Assembly: GCA_034933685.1 (NCBI GenBank)
Contig: JAYFNB010000045.1
Location: 1 to 64,000 of the forward strand
Source of the DNA: UBA8514 sp034933685
Lineage (GTDB): Bacteria > Bacillota > Clostridia > Lachnospirales > Anaerotignaceae
Length of the DNA stretch: 64,000 nucleotides
Reading direction: 5' to 3'
Shown here: piece after piece, positions 17,595 to 26,096 of the stretch
Layout: each line of letters opens with the position of its first letter
Numbering within the stretch: the first letter of the stretch is position 1
The notes under the pieces: generated by a model
What the model saw: the letters and a program-made list of their open reading frames with translations, nothing else
What the model was told of the DNA's origin: nothing
Database searches by the model: none
Translations under genes and position numbers: made by a program

Positions 17595-18980
17595 ATGGAT
17601 ATAAGGCGAAAGAACAAATTTAAACTCGTTATGGAGATGGGTGTTAATGTTGCAGGTATGGCACTTATTTTTTCCGTAATATGGTTTATTTTCTATAGAT
17701 ATAATTTGCAAACGGCATTTCTTTATAAAAAAGGAACAGCTATACTGATTTTCATTTATGCAGTACTTTTTTCTATTTTTACAAGTGTATACGGTGGGCA
17801 CAAAATTGACTATTTTAGGGTTTCGGAAATTATATATTCTCAGTTTTTAAGTATGGTAATAGTGAATTTTATGGTTTGGTTGCAAATATGCCTTATAGAC
17901 AGGCGTGTAGTTGAGGCAGAACCTATTTTTTTGTTATGTTGTTTGGATACAGTTTTTATCGCATTTTGGGCATTATGGTGCAACCGACGTTATCAAAAAC
18001 GAAATATAATAAGGAACATCACCGTTATTTACAATAATATCAGTCCTGAAGATTTAGTTGAAAAAATGAATATATATGACTATAAATTTAAGGTTACCAA
18101 AATTGTACAGGCTGATGGGGAAAACACTAGTGAAGTTATGCATAGGCTGAATACTAAGGATGGGGTTGTACTTTGTGGGATTGATGCAAATCTTCAAAAA
18201 GAAATAATGAAGTATTGTTTTGATAATACAATGCCGATTTTTGTTATACCTGATGCCGCAGAAATTATTTTACGCAGTGCCACTGCAATCAGTCTTTTGG
18301 ATATGCCAGTGCTTCAATGCAGCAAAGGCGAACTTAGCATATTGGATGAGGCACTAAAAAGATTATTTGATATAATAGCCGCCTGTTTGGGCATTGCTGT
18401 GCTTTCGCCTATGATGCTTTTGGTGGCTTTTTTTATAAAGGTATACGATGGAGGACCAGCTCTCTATGCACAGGAGCGTCTGACAATTAACGGAAAAATA
18501 TTTAAGGTATATAAATTCAGAAGTATGGTAGTAAGTGCGGAAAAAGATGGGATTGCCCGATTGGCTAAGCAAGGCGACAGCAGGATTACTCCGATAGGAA
18601 GCGTTATTCGCAAACTGCGCATAGATGAACTTCCGCAGTTGTTTAATGTAATAAAGGGCGATATGTCTATCGTTGGGCCACGCCCAGAACGCCCTGAAAT
18701 AGCCGTACAATATGAAAAAGCCATACCAGAATTTAAATATAGGCTAAAGGTTAAGGCTGGACTAACAGGCTATGCACAGGTGCTGGGAAGATATAATACA
18801 ACACCATATGATAAATTGATGTGGGATTTAATGTATATTGAAGGATACTCATTTTTGTTAGACTTAAGGCTAATAATGATGACAATAAAAATTTTGTTTA
18901 TACCAGAAAGTACTCAAGGTGTAGATAGAAACAGCATAACTGCAGAGAAAAAAACAAAAGAAAAGAGTGAAGTTAATTGA
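17595..18980 (+). CDS. Polyprenyl-phosphate sugar-1-phosphate transferase (WcaJ/CpsE family)
   Basis: A 461-aa protein with four to five N-terminal membrane helices (to about residue 130), a nucleotide-fold-like central part, one more helix, and a C-terminal bacterial sugar transferase domain (about 255-445). The catalytic domain shows KVYKFRSM, IRKLRIDELPQ, and GDMSIVGPRPERPE. It would load the first sugar phosphate on undecaprenyl phosphate at the inner membrane for an exopolysaccharide. The acceptor is known for the family; the sugar cannot be read. GAGGA precedes ATG 17595. It overlaps the next gene by 4 nt. Confidence 0.9.
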   Translation: MDIRRKNKFKLVMEMGVNVAGMALIFSVIWFIFYRYNLQTAFLYKKGTAILIFIYAVLFSIFTSVYGGHKIDYFRVSEIIYSQFLSMVIVNFMVWLQICLIDRRVVEAEPIFLLCCLDTVFIAFWALWCNRRYQKRNIIRNITVIYNNISPEDLVEKMNIYDYKFKVTKIVQADGENTSEVMHRLNTKDGVVLCGIDANLQKEIMKYCFDNTMPIFVIPDAAEIILRSATAISLLDMPVLQCSKGELSILDEALKRLFDIIAACLGIAVLSPMMLLVAFFIKVYDGGPALYAQERLTINGKIFKVYKFRSMVVSAEKDGIARLAKQGDSRITPIGSVIRKLRIDELPQLFNVIKGDMSIVGPRPERPEIAVQYEKAIPEFKYRLKVKAGLTGYAQVLGRYNTTPYDKLMWDLMYIEGYSFLLDLRLIMMTIKILFIPESTQGVDRNSITAEKKTKEKSEVN

Positions 18981-20764
18981 GAGGAAAATCTACCGAAGGG
19001 AAAAAAGAACAGTTAATAATATTACCACTTATTTTTATATTTTCAGTTTTTTTATTCCTAATACGTTTTAAGGTGTTTAACCCGGGGCTTAAAGGCTTAT
19101 TTTGGTATACTGGCAGTGAAATTGGAACTGACCTTTACAGTATGTTTAAAATGCAGACCTTTCTTATCGCAACAGCATTTGGTATTGTAGTGCTTATCAT
19201 GTCAGTATTTACAGATGGCAGGCAAATTTATAAGCATAAGGTTTATATACCCATGGCTATATATTGTGTGTTTGTGTTGCTTAGCTACACATTTTCTGAA
19301 TATAAACAGGTGGCTACAGTTGGATTTATTGATCATATTGAAGGCACGGCTGCACTAATTGGGTATATGGTTATTCTGTTTTATGCTATGAATGCAGTAA
19401 CAGATGAGAGACAGGTTAAACTTATATTTAACTGTTTTGCAGTTGCCTGTACACTTTTGGGAATTTGGGGTGTATTGCAGTTACGTGGAGTAGATATTGA
19501 CATGCTGCCTCAATGGTTATATGTACCATCTAAATATTGGGGTCAGGTGGACTTAGGTGCAAAAAAGTCGGCTGATACAGTACGATGGTTTTTCGGGAAT
19601 CAAAACCATACCTCTTTTTTTATTATCATGCCAATTTGTATTTTTGCAATGACATCTATTTGGGCTCAAGGTATTAAGAAAAAGATTTTATTTGCTGCCT
19701 TAACAGGTTTTATGTTCTTTAATCTTTTTCAGGCATATTCCCTTGGCGGCATGGTTGCTATATTTGGTGCCGCTGTACTTGGTGCAGTAGTGTTGGGAAT
19801 TAGCAATATAAAAAAAATGGGTAAAAGCATTGGAATAGTTGCAGTATTTGCTGCTATTTCGGTTTTGCTTAGCCTGCCATCTATTTTAGGTGAGATAAAG
19901 AGTGCCAATGCCTATTCTGAAGGTTTTGGAATAGTTAAAACTGTATTTGCTGATGATTCAGCACCAGAAACTACATCGCCAGAAAAACTTAAAATAGATT
20001 ATATAAAAACGGATGAAGCAAATGTAACTTTCAGTTTTGTGGGAAATGCAGTTACGGTTGTAACTAATGGAAATGATGTTACAGGTGTTGTGGATGCAGA
20101 AGGCAAAGATTTAGGTTTAAGCAACCGATTTATGACGGTTGAAAGCAAATATGATGAGGAAACGAAAACTACATTCGTGGATGTTACAACTGCATCTTAT
20201 GTTTGGAAATTCGGCCTGTATGAAGGTCAAATATATTATGTTTCCCCATCTGGAATGGGTATTAAGCTTAAAGAAATTGAAAGCTTTGGCTTTAAGAATA
20301 ATCAAGGTTTTGCTACATACCGCGGGTACATATGGTCTCGCACATTTCCTCTAATAAAAGATACATTGTTTGTTGGGCATGGCGCAGATACTTTTCCAAT
20401 CTATTTTCCACAGGATGATTATGCAGGACGGTATAATATTGGTCATTTGTCAAACAACATATCAATAATGATTGATAAACCCCATAGCATGTACCTTGCT
20501 ACAGCGGTTAACACAGGTGTTATTTCCCTTGTTGCCCTGCTTGCAGTTTATGGTATTTATCTGTGGGAAAGCTTTAAAATTTATCGTAAGTGTGAATTTA
20601 CAGATTATAAGCACTTCATGGGCTTAGGAGTGTTTGCTGCAATTGTTGGTATAATGATAGATGCCCTTATAAATGATGGAATGGTAAGCATTATGCCAGT
20701 TGTGTATTGTTTAATGGGCATAGGTTTTGCCATAAATCGAATTATAAAAAATGATGTAAAATAA
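18977..20764 (+). CDS. O-antigen ligase/polymerase-like membrane protein (Wzy/WaaL family)
   Basis: A 595-aa membrane protein with about ten to twelve helices. The Wzy_C-type core is at about 195-300, and a region (YRGYIWSRTFPLIKDTLFVG) precedes KPHSMYLATAVNTGVIS. A soluble insert of roughly 200 residues (about 303-505) would face outside. Its first part (about 333-440) is rich in short beta-strands and Thr/Val, which is unusual. TTG 18977 is taken as the start: it overlaps the previous stop (TTGA) and follows GAGTGAAG. It probably polymerises or transfers the polysaccharide begun by the upstream enzyme; no flippase or glycosyltransferase is adjacent. Confidence 0.8.
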   Translation: MRGKSTEGKKEQLIILPLIFIFSVFLFLIRFKVFNPGLKGLFWYTGSEIGTDLYSMFKMQTFLIATAFGIVVLIMSVFTDGRQIYKHKVYIPMAIYCVFVLLSYTFSEYKQVATVGFIDHIEGTAALIGYMVILFYAMNAVTDERQVKLIFNCFAVACTLLGIWGVLQLRGVDIDMLPQWLYVPSKYWGQVDLGAKKSADTVRWFFGNQNHTSFFIIMPICIFAMTSIWAQGIKKKILFAALTGFMFFNLFQAYSLGGMVAIFGAAVLGAVVLGISNIKKMGKSIGIVAVFAAISVLLSLPSILGEIKSANAYSEGFGIVKTVFADDSAPETTSPEKLKIDYIKTDEANVTFSFVGNAVTVVTNGNDVTGVVDAEGKDLGLSNRFMTVESKYDEETKTTFVDVTTASYVWKFGLYEGQIYYVSPSGMGIKLKEIESFGFKNNQGFATYRGYIWSRTFPLIKDTLFVGHGADTFPIYFPQDDYAGRYNIGHLSNNISIMIDKPHSMYLATAVNTGVISLVALLAVYGIYLWESFKIYRKCEFTDYKHFMGLGVFAAIVGIMIDALINDGMVSIMPVVYCLMGIGFAINRIIKNDVK

Positions 20765-20812
20765 AAAAGCTCCACTTTGCCTTATTATAAAAGGTAAAGT
20801 GGAGCTTTTATA
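20765..20812 (+). terminator. Terminator of the sugar transferase/polymerase operon
   Basis: Stem AAAAAGCTCCACTTTGCCTT against AAGGTAAAGTGGAGCTTTTA with a 7-nt loop, right after the stop codon. Confidence 0.9.
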
Positions 20813-20878
20813 TTAAACCAAATAATTAGAATATAGTTTTTCGCATGGTGAAAACTAAGGGAAAGAATATTACCTTGC

Positions 20879-20907
20879 TTGAATGTTGGAAATATTTGAG
20901 GTATAAT
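20879..20907 (+). promoter_or_regulatory. Promoter of the glycolytic operon
   Basis: TTGAAT at 20879-20884, a 17-bp spacer and a perfect TATAAT at 20902-20907; predicted start about 45 nt before pgk. Confidence 0.65.
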
Positions 20908-20958
20908 AAAATATCTGTGAAGTAGATTCGCATGATTGAATGAAGGGAGATAGAGCAA

Positions 20959-22152
20959 ATGTTAAATAAAAAATCAGTTGACGATTTACATGTGAAAGGG
21001 AAAAATGTTCTTGTAAGATGTGATTTTAATGTACCACTTAAAGATGGGGTAATAACTGACGAAAATCGAATAACAGCAGCGCTTCCTACAATAAAAAAAT
21101 TAATTGATGATGGTGGAAAAATCATTCTTTGTTCCCATATGGGTAAACCTAAAGGTGAAGTAAAGCCAGAACTTTCACTGGAGCCTGTTGCAAAAAGGCT
21201 TACAGAGATTTTGGGCAAAGAAATAGTTTTTGCAAAAGATGATACAGTTGTTGGAGAAAACGCCAAAAATGCCGTTGCAAAAATGGCAGATGGCGATATT
21301 ATTTTGCTTGAAAACACTCGTTTCCGTAAAGAAGAAACAAAAAATGAAGATAATTTTAGCAAAGAGCTTGCAAGCCTTGCCGATATATATGTAAATGATG
21401 CATTTGGATCAAGTCATAGAGCCCATTGTTCCACCGTTGGTGTTGCAAAGTTTGTAAAAGAGGCGGCAGTTGGTTACCTTATGGAAAAAGAAATAGAATA
21501 CCTTGGCAATGCGGTTAATAATCCTAAAAGACCATTTGTTGCAATACTTGGCGGTGCAAAGGTTGCAGATAAAATTGCAGTAATCAATAATCTTTTGGAT
21601 AAGGTGAATACAATAATTATTGGTGGAGGTATGGCATATACTTTTCTTAAAGCCAAGGGATATGAAGTTGGCAAGTCTTTATTAGATGAAAGCAGTATTG
21701 AATATGCCAAAGATATGATGGCAAAGGCTGAAAAAAACGGCGTAAAGTTCCTTTTGCCTGTGGATACTGTAATTGTGCAGGAATTTAAAAATGATACACC
21801 ATTTAAAACCGTTGGGGCTAGTGAAATACCTTCTGACTGGGAAGGCGTTGATATTGGTGAGAAAACAAGAGAACTTTTTGTTGAGGCACTGAAAGATGCA
21901 AAAACAGTTGTTTGGAATGGACCTATGGGCGTGTTTGAGTTTGAAAATTATGCAAAAGGCACAATTGCTGTTGCAAAAGCACTTGCAGACATTGACGCAA
22001 CAACAATTATTGGCGGTGGAGATTCTGCGGCGGCGGTAAACAACTTAGGCTTTGGAGATAGAATGAGCCACATTTCTACAGGCGGTGGAGCGTCATTGGA
22101 GTTCCTTGAGGGCAAGGAATTACCTGGTGTTGCTGCTGTAAACGACAAATAA
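20959..22152 (+). CDS. pgk: Phosphoglycerate kinase
   Basis: A 397-aa cytosolic enzyme that makes ATP from 1,3-bisphosphoglycerate. It shows NVLVRCDFNVPLKDG near the N-terminus, HMGKPKGEVKPELSL, the hinge region, and the nucleotide-binding IIGGGDSAAAV near the C-terminus. GAAGGGAG precedes ATG 20959. It is the first gene of the pgk-tpiA-gpmI-eno run; gap, usually just before pgk, is not here. Confidence 0.97.
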   Translation: MLNKKSVDDLHVKGKNVLVRCDFNVPLKDGVITDENRITAALPTIKKLIDDGGKIILCSHMGKPKGEVKPELSLEPVAKRLTEILGKEIVFAKDDTVVGENAKNAVAKMADGDIILLENTRFRKEETKNEDNFSKELASLADIYVNDAFGSSHRAHCSTVGVAKFVKEAAVGYLMEKEIEYLGNAVNNPKRPFVAILGGAKVADKIAVINNLLDKVNTIIIGGGMAYTFLKAKGYEVGKSLLDESSIEYAKDMMAKAEKNGVKFLLPVDTVIVQEFKNDTPFKTVGASEIPSDWEGVDIGEKTRELFVEALKDAKTVVWNGPMGVFEFENYAKGTIAVAKALADIDATTIIGGGDSAAAVNNLGFGDRMSHISTGGGASLEFLEGKELPGVAAVNDK

Positions 22153-22174
22153 AAAAGTGAGAGGTTGTTGTTGA

Positions 22175-22918
22175 ATGAGAAAAAAAATAGTAGCTGGAAA
22201 CTGGAAAATGAATAAAACTCCAAAAGAAGCAGTTGAACTTATAAATATGCTTAAAACAAAGGTAGAGATTGAAAAGGTAGACGTGATTTTTTGCGTACCA
22301 GCAATTGATATTATACCTGCTGTTGAAGCACTTAAAGGTACAAAAATTGCGGTTGGCGCACAAAATGTATATTTTGAAGAAAGCGGAGCATACACAGGGG
22401 AAACTTCACCTGCAATGCTTAAAGAGTGCGGAGTTGAATTTGTAATTATTGGTCATTCTGAAAGACGTCAGTATTTTGCAGAGACGGATGAAACTGTTAA
22501 CAAAAAGGTTAAAAAAGCAATAGAACATGGTTTGACACCTATAATGTGCTGTGGCGAAACCCTTGAGCAAAGAGAACTTGGTGTTACAATTGAGTTTATT
22601 CGTACTCAAATTAAAGGCGGTCTTATAGGCGTAAATGGTGAGGATGTTAAAAAAATGGTTATTGCTTATGAGCCAATTTGGGCAATAGGCACAGGAAAAA
22701 CGGCTACAACTGAACAGGCACAGGAGGTTTGTTGTGCAATTAGGGCTGTAGTATCTGAAATTTATGGCAAGGAAGTTGCCGATGAAATTCGTATACAGTA
22801 CGGCGGCAGTGTAAACGCACAAAATGCGGCAGAGTTATTTGCAAAAGCAGACATTGATGGTGGACTTGTTGGTGGGGCAAGTTTAAAAGCCGAGTTCGCA
22901 GATATAGTTAATTATTAA
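22175..22918 (+). CDS. tpiA: Triosephosphate isomerase
   Basis: A 247-aa TIM-barrel enzyme that interconverts dihydroxyacetone phosphate and glyceraldehyde 3-phosphate. Catalytic Lys lies in GNWKMNK, His in the IGHSERRQYF segment, and Glu in AYEPIWAIGTG. The phosphate loop IQYGGSVNAQN and GGLVGGASL end the barrel. Full length. It begins 22 bp after pgk. Confidence 0.97.
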   Translation: MRKKIVAGNWKMNKTPKEAVELINMLKTKVEIEKVDVIFCVPAIDIIPAVEALKGTKIAVGAQNVYFEESGAYTGETSPAMLKECGVEFVIIGHSERRQYFAETDETVNKKVKKAIEHGLTPIMCCGETLEQRELGVTIEFIRTQIKGGLIGVNGEDVKKMVIAYEPIWAIGTGKTATTEQAQEVCCAIRAVVSEIYGKEVADEIRIQYGGSVNAQNAAELFAKADIDGGLVGGASLKAEFADIVNY

Positions 22919-23038
22919 GATATTCTATGGTTTGTTAAAAGCCCAATGTTTTCTGCAATAATCTTTGGGTACTAGGTGTTAATTGGTTGTAGAAAAGTTG
23001 AGGCAAGGCTGCCACGGGCTTAAAAGAGGTGGAAGATA

Positions 23039-24580
23039 ATGAAAACTACGGTTCTAATGATTTTAGATGGTTATGGTATAAATGAACGTAAAGAAGGCAA
23101 CGCAGTTAAAATGGCAAACACACCTGTTATGGATGGTATCATGGCTAAATATCCGCACGTTAAGGGATATGCAAGTGGTCTTGACGTTGGACTTCCAGAG
23201 GGGCAGATGGGCAATTCTGAGGTAGGTCATCTTAACATGGGTGCAGGCAGAATTGTATACCAAGAGCTTACAAGAATAACTAAAGCGATTGCAGATGGGG
23301 ATTTTTTTGAAAAAGAAGAGTTTCTGAAAGCGGTGGATAATTGCAAAAAGAATAACTCCGCGCTACATTTGTTTGGCTTGTTAAGTGATGGTGGTGTGCA
23401 TAGCCATATTAACCATCTTTTTGCTTTGCTTAAATTGGCAAAGAATAATGGTTTAACAAGAGTTTTTGTTCATGCATTTTTAGACGGCAGAGATACACCA
23501 CCACATGCTGGCGAAGGCTATTTACAGCGGCTTGAGGAGGAAATGCGTAATATTGGTGTAGGTAAAATTGCATCGATAATAGGCCGTTACTATGTTATGG
23601 ACAGGGATAACCGCTGGGAAAGAGTTCAGCGTGCCTATGACTGTTTGACAATGGGAATAGGTGAAAAAGCCAAAAGTGCAAAGGAATGCATTGCAAGCAA
23701 TTACGAACAGAAAGTGACAGACGAGTTTGTTTTGCCTACAAATATTGTAGATGAAGATGGGCAGTGTGTGGCACTAATTAATCCAGAGGACTCTGTGATT
23801 TTCTTCAATTTTAGACCAGATAGGGCAAGAGAAATTACCCGTGCCTTTTGCGATAAGGATTTTACAGGATTTAAGCGAGGCAAGGACGATACTGGGGTTA
23901 CCTATGTATGTTTTACGGAGTATGACAAGACCATTGAAAACAAAGAGGTTGCCTTTAAACAGCAAACTTTGTATAACACATTGGGTGAGTATATTTCATC
24001 TTTAGGGAAAAAACAATTACGCCTTGCAGAAACAGAAAAATATGCCCACGTAACCTTCTTTTTTAATGGAGGAGTAGAAGTTCCAAATCCCAATGAGGAT
24101 AGAATACTTATACCGTCACCTAAAATTGCAACATATGACCTTCAGCCTGAAATGAGTGCTTATGAAGTTGCGGACAAACTGGTGGAAAACATTAGAAAAC
24201 AGGAATACGACCTTATTATTGTTAATTTTGCTAACCCCGATATGGTTGGGCACACAGGAATTCTTTCAGCGGCAATTAAAGCAGTTGAGGCAGTGGACAG
24301 TTGCGTAGGACGTACTTTGGAAGCGTTGCTTGAGGTAAAGGGGCAGATGTTTATTTGTGCGGACCATGGCAACAGCGACCAAATGGTTGACTATGAAGAT
24401 GGAAGCCCATTTACTGCACATACTACCAACCCTGTGCCTTTTGTGCTTGTGAACTATGCAGATGGAATTGAACTTAGGGATGGCGGCAAACTTGCCGATA
24501 TTGCTCCAACCCTATTAGAAATGATGAACATACCAGTTCCAGAGGAAATGACAGGAAAATCTCTGCTTATTGGGAAATAA
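23039..24580 (+). CDS. gpmI: 2,3-bisphosphoglycerate-independent phosphoglycerate mutase
   Basis: A 513-aa two-domain, Mn-dependent mutase of the alkaline phosphatase superfamily. MILDGYGIN and CADHGNSDQM carry metal ligands. The phosphorylated serine lies in GNSEVGHLNMGAG. The second domain has the FLDGRDTPPHAG substrate motif. GAGGTGGAAG precedes ATG 23039. The 120-bp gap after tpiA shows no promoter I would trust. Confidence 0.97.
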   Translation: MKTTVLMILDGYGINERKEGNAVKMANTPVMDGIMAKYPHVKGYASGLDVGLPEGQMGNSEVGHLNMGAGRIVYQELTRITKAIADGDFFEKEEFLKAVDNCKKNNSALHLFGLLSDGGVHSHINHLFALLKLAKNNGLTRVFVHAFLDGRDTPPHAGEGYLQRLEEEMRNIGVGKIASIIGRYYVMDRDNRWERVQRAYDCLTMGIGEKAKSAKECIASNYEQKVTDEFVLPTNIVDEDGQCVALINPEDSVIFFNFRPDRAREITRAFCDKDFTGFKRGKDDTGVTYVCFTEYDKTIENKEVAFKQQTLYNTLGEYISSLGKKQLRLAETEKYAHVTFFFNGGVEVPNPNEDRILIPSPKIATYDLQPEMSAYEVADKLVENIRKQEYDLIIVNFANPDMVGHTGILSAAIKAVEAVDSCVGRTLEALLEVKGQMFICADHGNSDQMVDYEDGSPFTAHTTNPVPFVLVNYADGIELRDGGKLADIAPTLLEMMNIPVPEEMTGKSLLIGK

Positions 24581-24602
24581 TATATACGAGGAGGAACAAA
24601 AA

Positions 24603-25916
24603 ATGAAGAGCTATATTGAAATTTTAGATGTGTTTGCAAGAGAAATTTTAGATTCCAGAGGAAACCCTACAGTTGAGGTTGAAGTTACAGTTGATGGTGG
24701 AATTATTGGTCGTGCGGCAGTACCAAGTGGTGCTTCAACAGGTCAGTTTGAAGCAGTTGAGCTTCGTGACGGTGGAGATAGATACATGGGAAATGGCGTT
24801 GAGGACGCTGTTGACAATGTGAATACAATTATTGCTGATGAAGTTATTGGTATGAATGCCCTTGACCAAGTTGCTGTTGATAAGGCGATGATTGAACTTG
24901 ATGGCACTCCTAATAAAGCGAAATTAGGGGCAAATGCAATTTTGGGTGTTTCAATGGCAGTAGCAAAGGCGGCAGCTAATGCGTTGGATCTTCCATTGTA
25001 TCAGTACCTTGGTGGTTTTAATGCAAAAACAATGCCTGTTCCAATGATGAACATTATGAACGGCGGAAAACATGCAGATAACACTGTTGATTTTCAGGAA
25101 TTTATGATTATGCCAGTAGGTGCTTCAAGCTTCAAAGAAGCGCTTAGAATGTGTGCGGAAATTTACCATAACCTTAAAAAAGTGCTTAAAGGCAAAGGTC
25201 TTTCTACAGCAGTTGGCGACGAGGGTGGTTTTGCACCAGACCTTGCTACACCAGATGAAGTTATCGACCTGATTAAAGAGGCTGTTGAAAAATCTGGTTA
25301 CGGTTTTGGAACAGATATTATGATTGCCATGGACCCAGCGGCAAGTGAACTTTACGCAGAAGATGGTAAATATCACTTTGAGGGCGAAAGCAAAATGGCA
25401 GGGAAAGAAATTGTTAGGACAAGTGAGGAAATGGTTGAGCTTTGGAAAGCACTTTGTGCTAAATATCCAATTATTTCCCTTGAAGATGGTCTTGCTGAAG
25501 AAGACTGGGCAGGCTGGCAGTTACTTACAAAGGAACTTGGCGAAAAGGTTCAACTTGTGGGTGATGATTTATTCGTTACAAACACTGAAAGATTACAAAA
25601 AGGCATAGACCTTAAAGCAGGGAATTCTATTCTTATTAAGGTTAACCAAATTGGCACACTTACAGAAACTTTTGACGCCATTGCACTTGCAAACAGAAAC
25701 AATATGACAGCTGTAGTTAGCCATCGTTCTGGTGAAACAGAGGACGCAACTATTGCAGACATAGTTGTTGCCGCTAACGCAGGACAAATTAAAACTGGTG
25801 CACCTGCAAGAAGTGATAGGGTTGCAAAATATAACCAGTTGTTAAGAATTGAAGAAGAGCTAGACCTTGTGGCTCAGTATGCAGGTCGTGATGCGTTTTT
25901 CAGTATAAAGAAGTAA
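24603..25916 (+). CDS. eno: Enolase
   Basis: A 437-aa phosphopyruvate hydratase. It has REILDSRGNPTVEVEV at the start, the GASTGQFEAVELRD loop, the DEGGFAP motif, Mg-binding residues around DPAASE, SLEDG and DDLFVTN, and SHRSGETED near the end. ATG 24603 is used because GAGGAGG is just upstream; a longer in-frame ATG overlaps gpmI. Last gene of the operon. Confidence 0.97.
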   Translation: MKSYIEILDVFAREILDSRGNPTVEVEVTVDGGIIGRAAVPSGASTGQFEAVELRDGGDRYMGNGVEDAVDNVNTIIADEVIGMNALDQVAVDKAMIELDGTPNKAKLGANAILGVSMAVAKAAANALDLPLYQYLGGFNAKTMPVPMMNIMNGGKHADNTVDFQEFMIMPVGASSFKEALRMCAEIYHNLKKVLKGKGLSTAVGDEGGFAPDLATPDEVIDLIKEAVEKSGYGFGTDIMIAMDPAASELYAEDGKYHFEGESKMAGKEIVRTSEEMVELWKALCAKYPIISLEDGLAEEDWAGWQLLTKELGEKVQLVGDDLFVTNTERLQKGIDLKAGNSILIKVNQIGTLTETFDAIALANRNNMTAVVSHRSGETEDATIADIVVAANAGQIKTGAPARSDRVAKYNQLLRIEEELDLVAQYAGRDAFFSIKK

Positions 25917-25957
25917 AAAGAAAGGGTGTAGACAATGTCTGCACCCTTTCTTTTTAT
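25915..25957 (+). terminator. Terminator of the glycolytic operon
   Basis: Stem AAAAAGAAAGGGTG with its complement CACCCTTTCTTTTT and additional AGACA/TGTCT pairing, overlapping the eno stop codon. Confidence 0.92.
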
Positions 25958-25960
25958 GAA

Positions 25961-26096
25961 AATCCTTGGGCGTTGCCCAAACCCACTTGCTTTTTGAAAA
26001 AAGCTAGACCAAAAACTTTTATTTAACCCGCATTTTATGCGGGTTAATGTGAGTCAAGGGTGAAACCCTTGTGGGTGTTTGAGGGCAAAGCCCTTA
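25961..26096. repeat. Cluster of five short perfect palindromes between eno and tex
   Basis: In 136 bp there are five hairpin-forming units: TTGGGC-3-GCCCAA (25966-25980), GCTTTTT-2-AAAAAGC (25989-26004), TTAACCCGCAT-3-ATGCGGGTTAA (26023-26047), CAAGGGT-3-ACCCTTG (26055-26071) and AGGGC-3-GCCCT (26082-26094). The outer parts (AAACCCAC and GTGGGTGTTT) also pair with each other. It lies between two convergent genes and encodes nothing. It looks like a REP- or MITE-like intergenic element, but no second copy is visible in this window. Confidence 0.6.
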
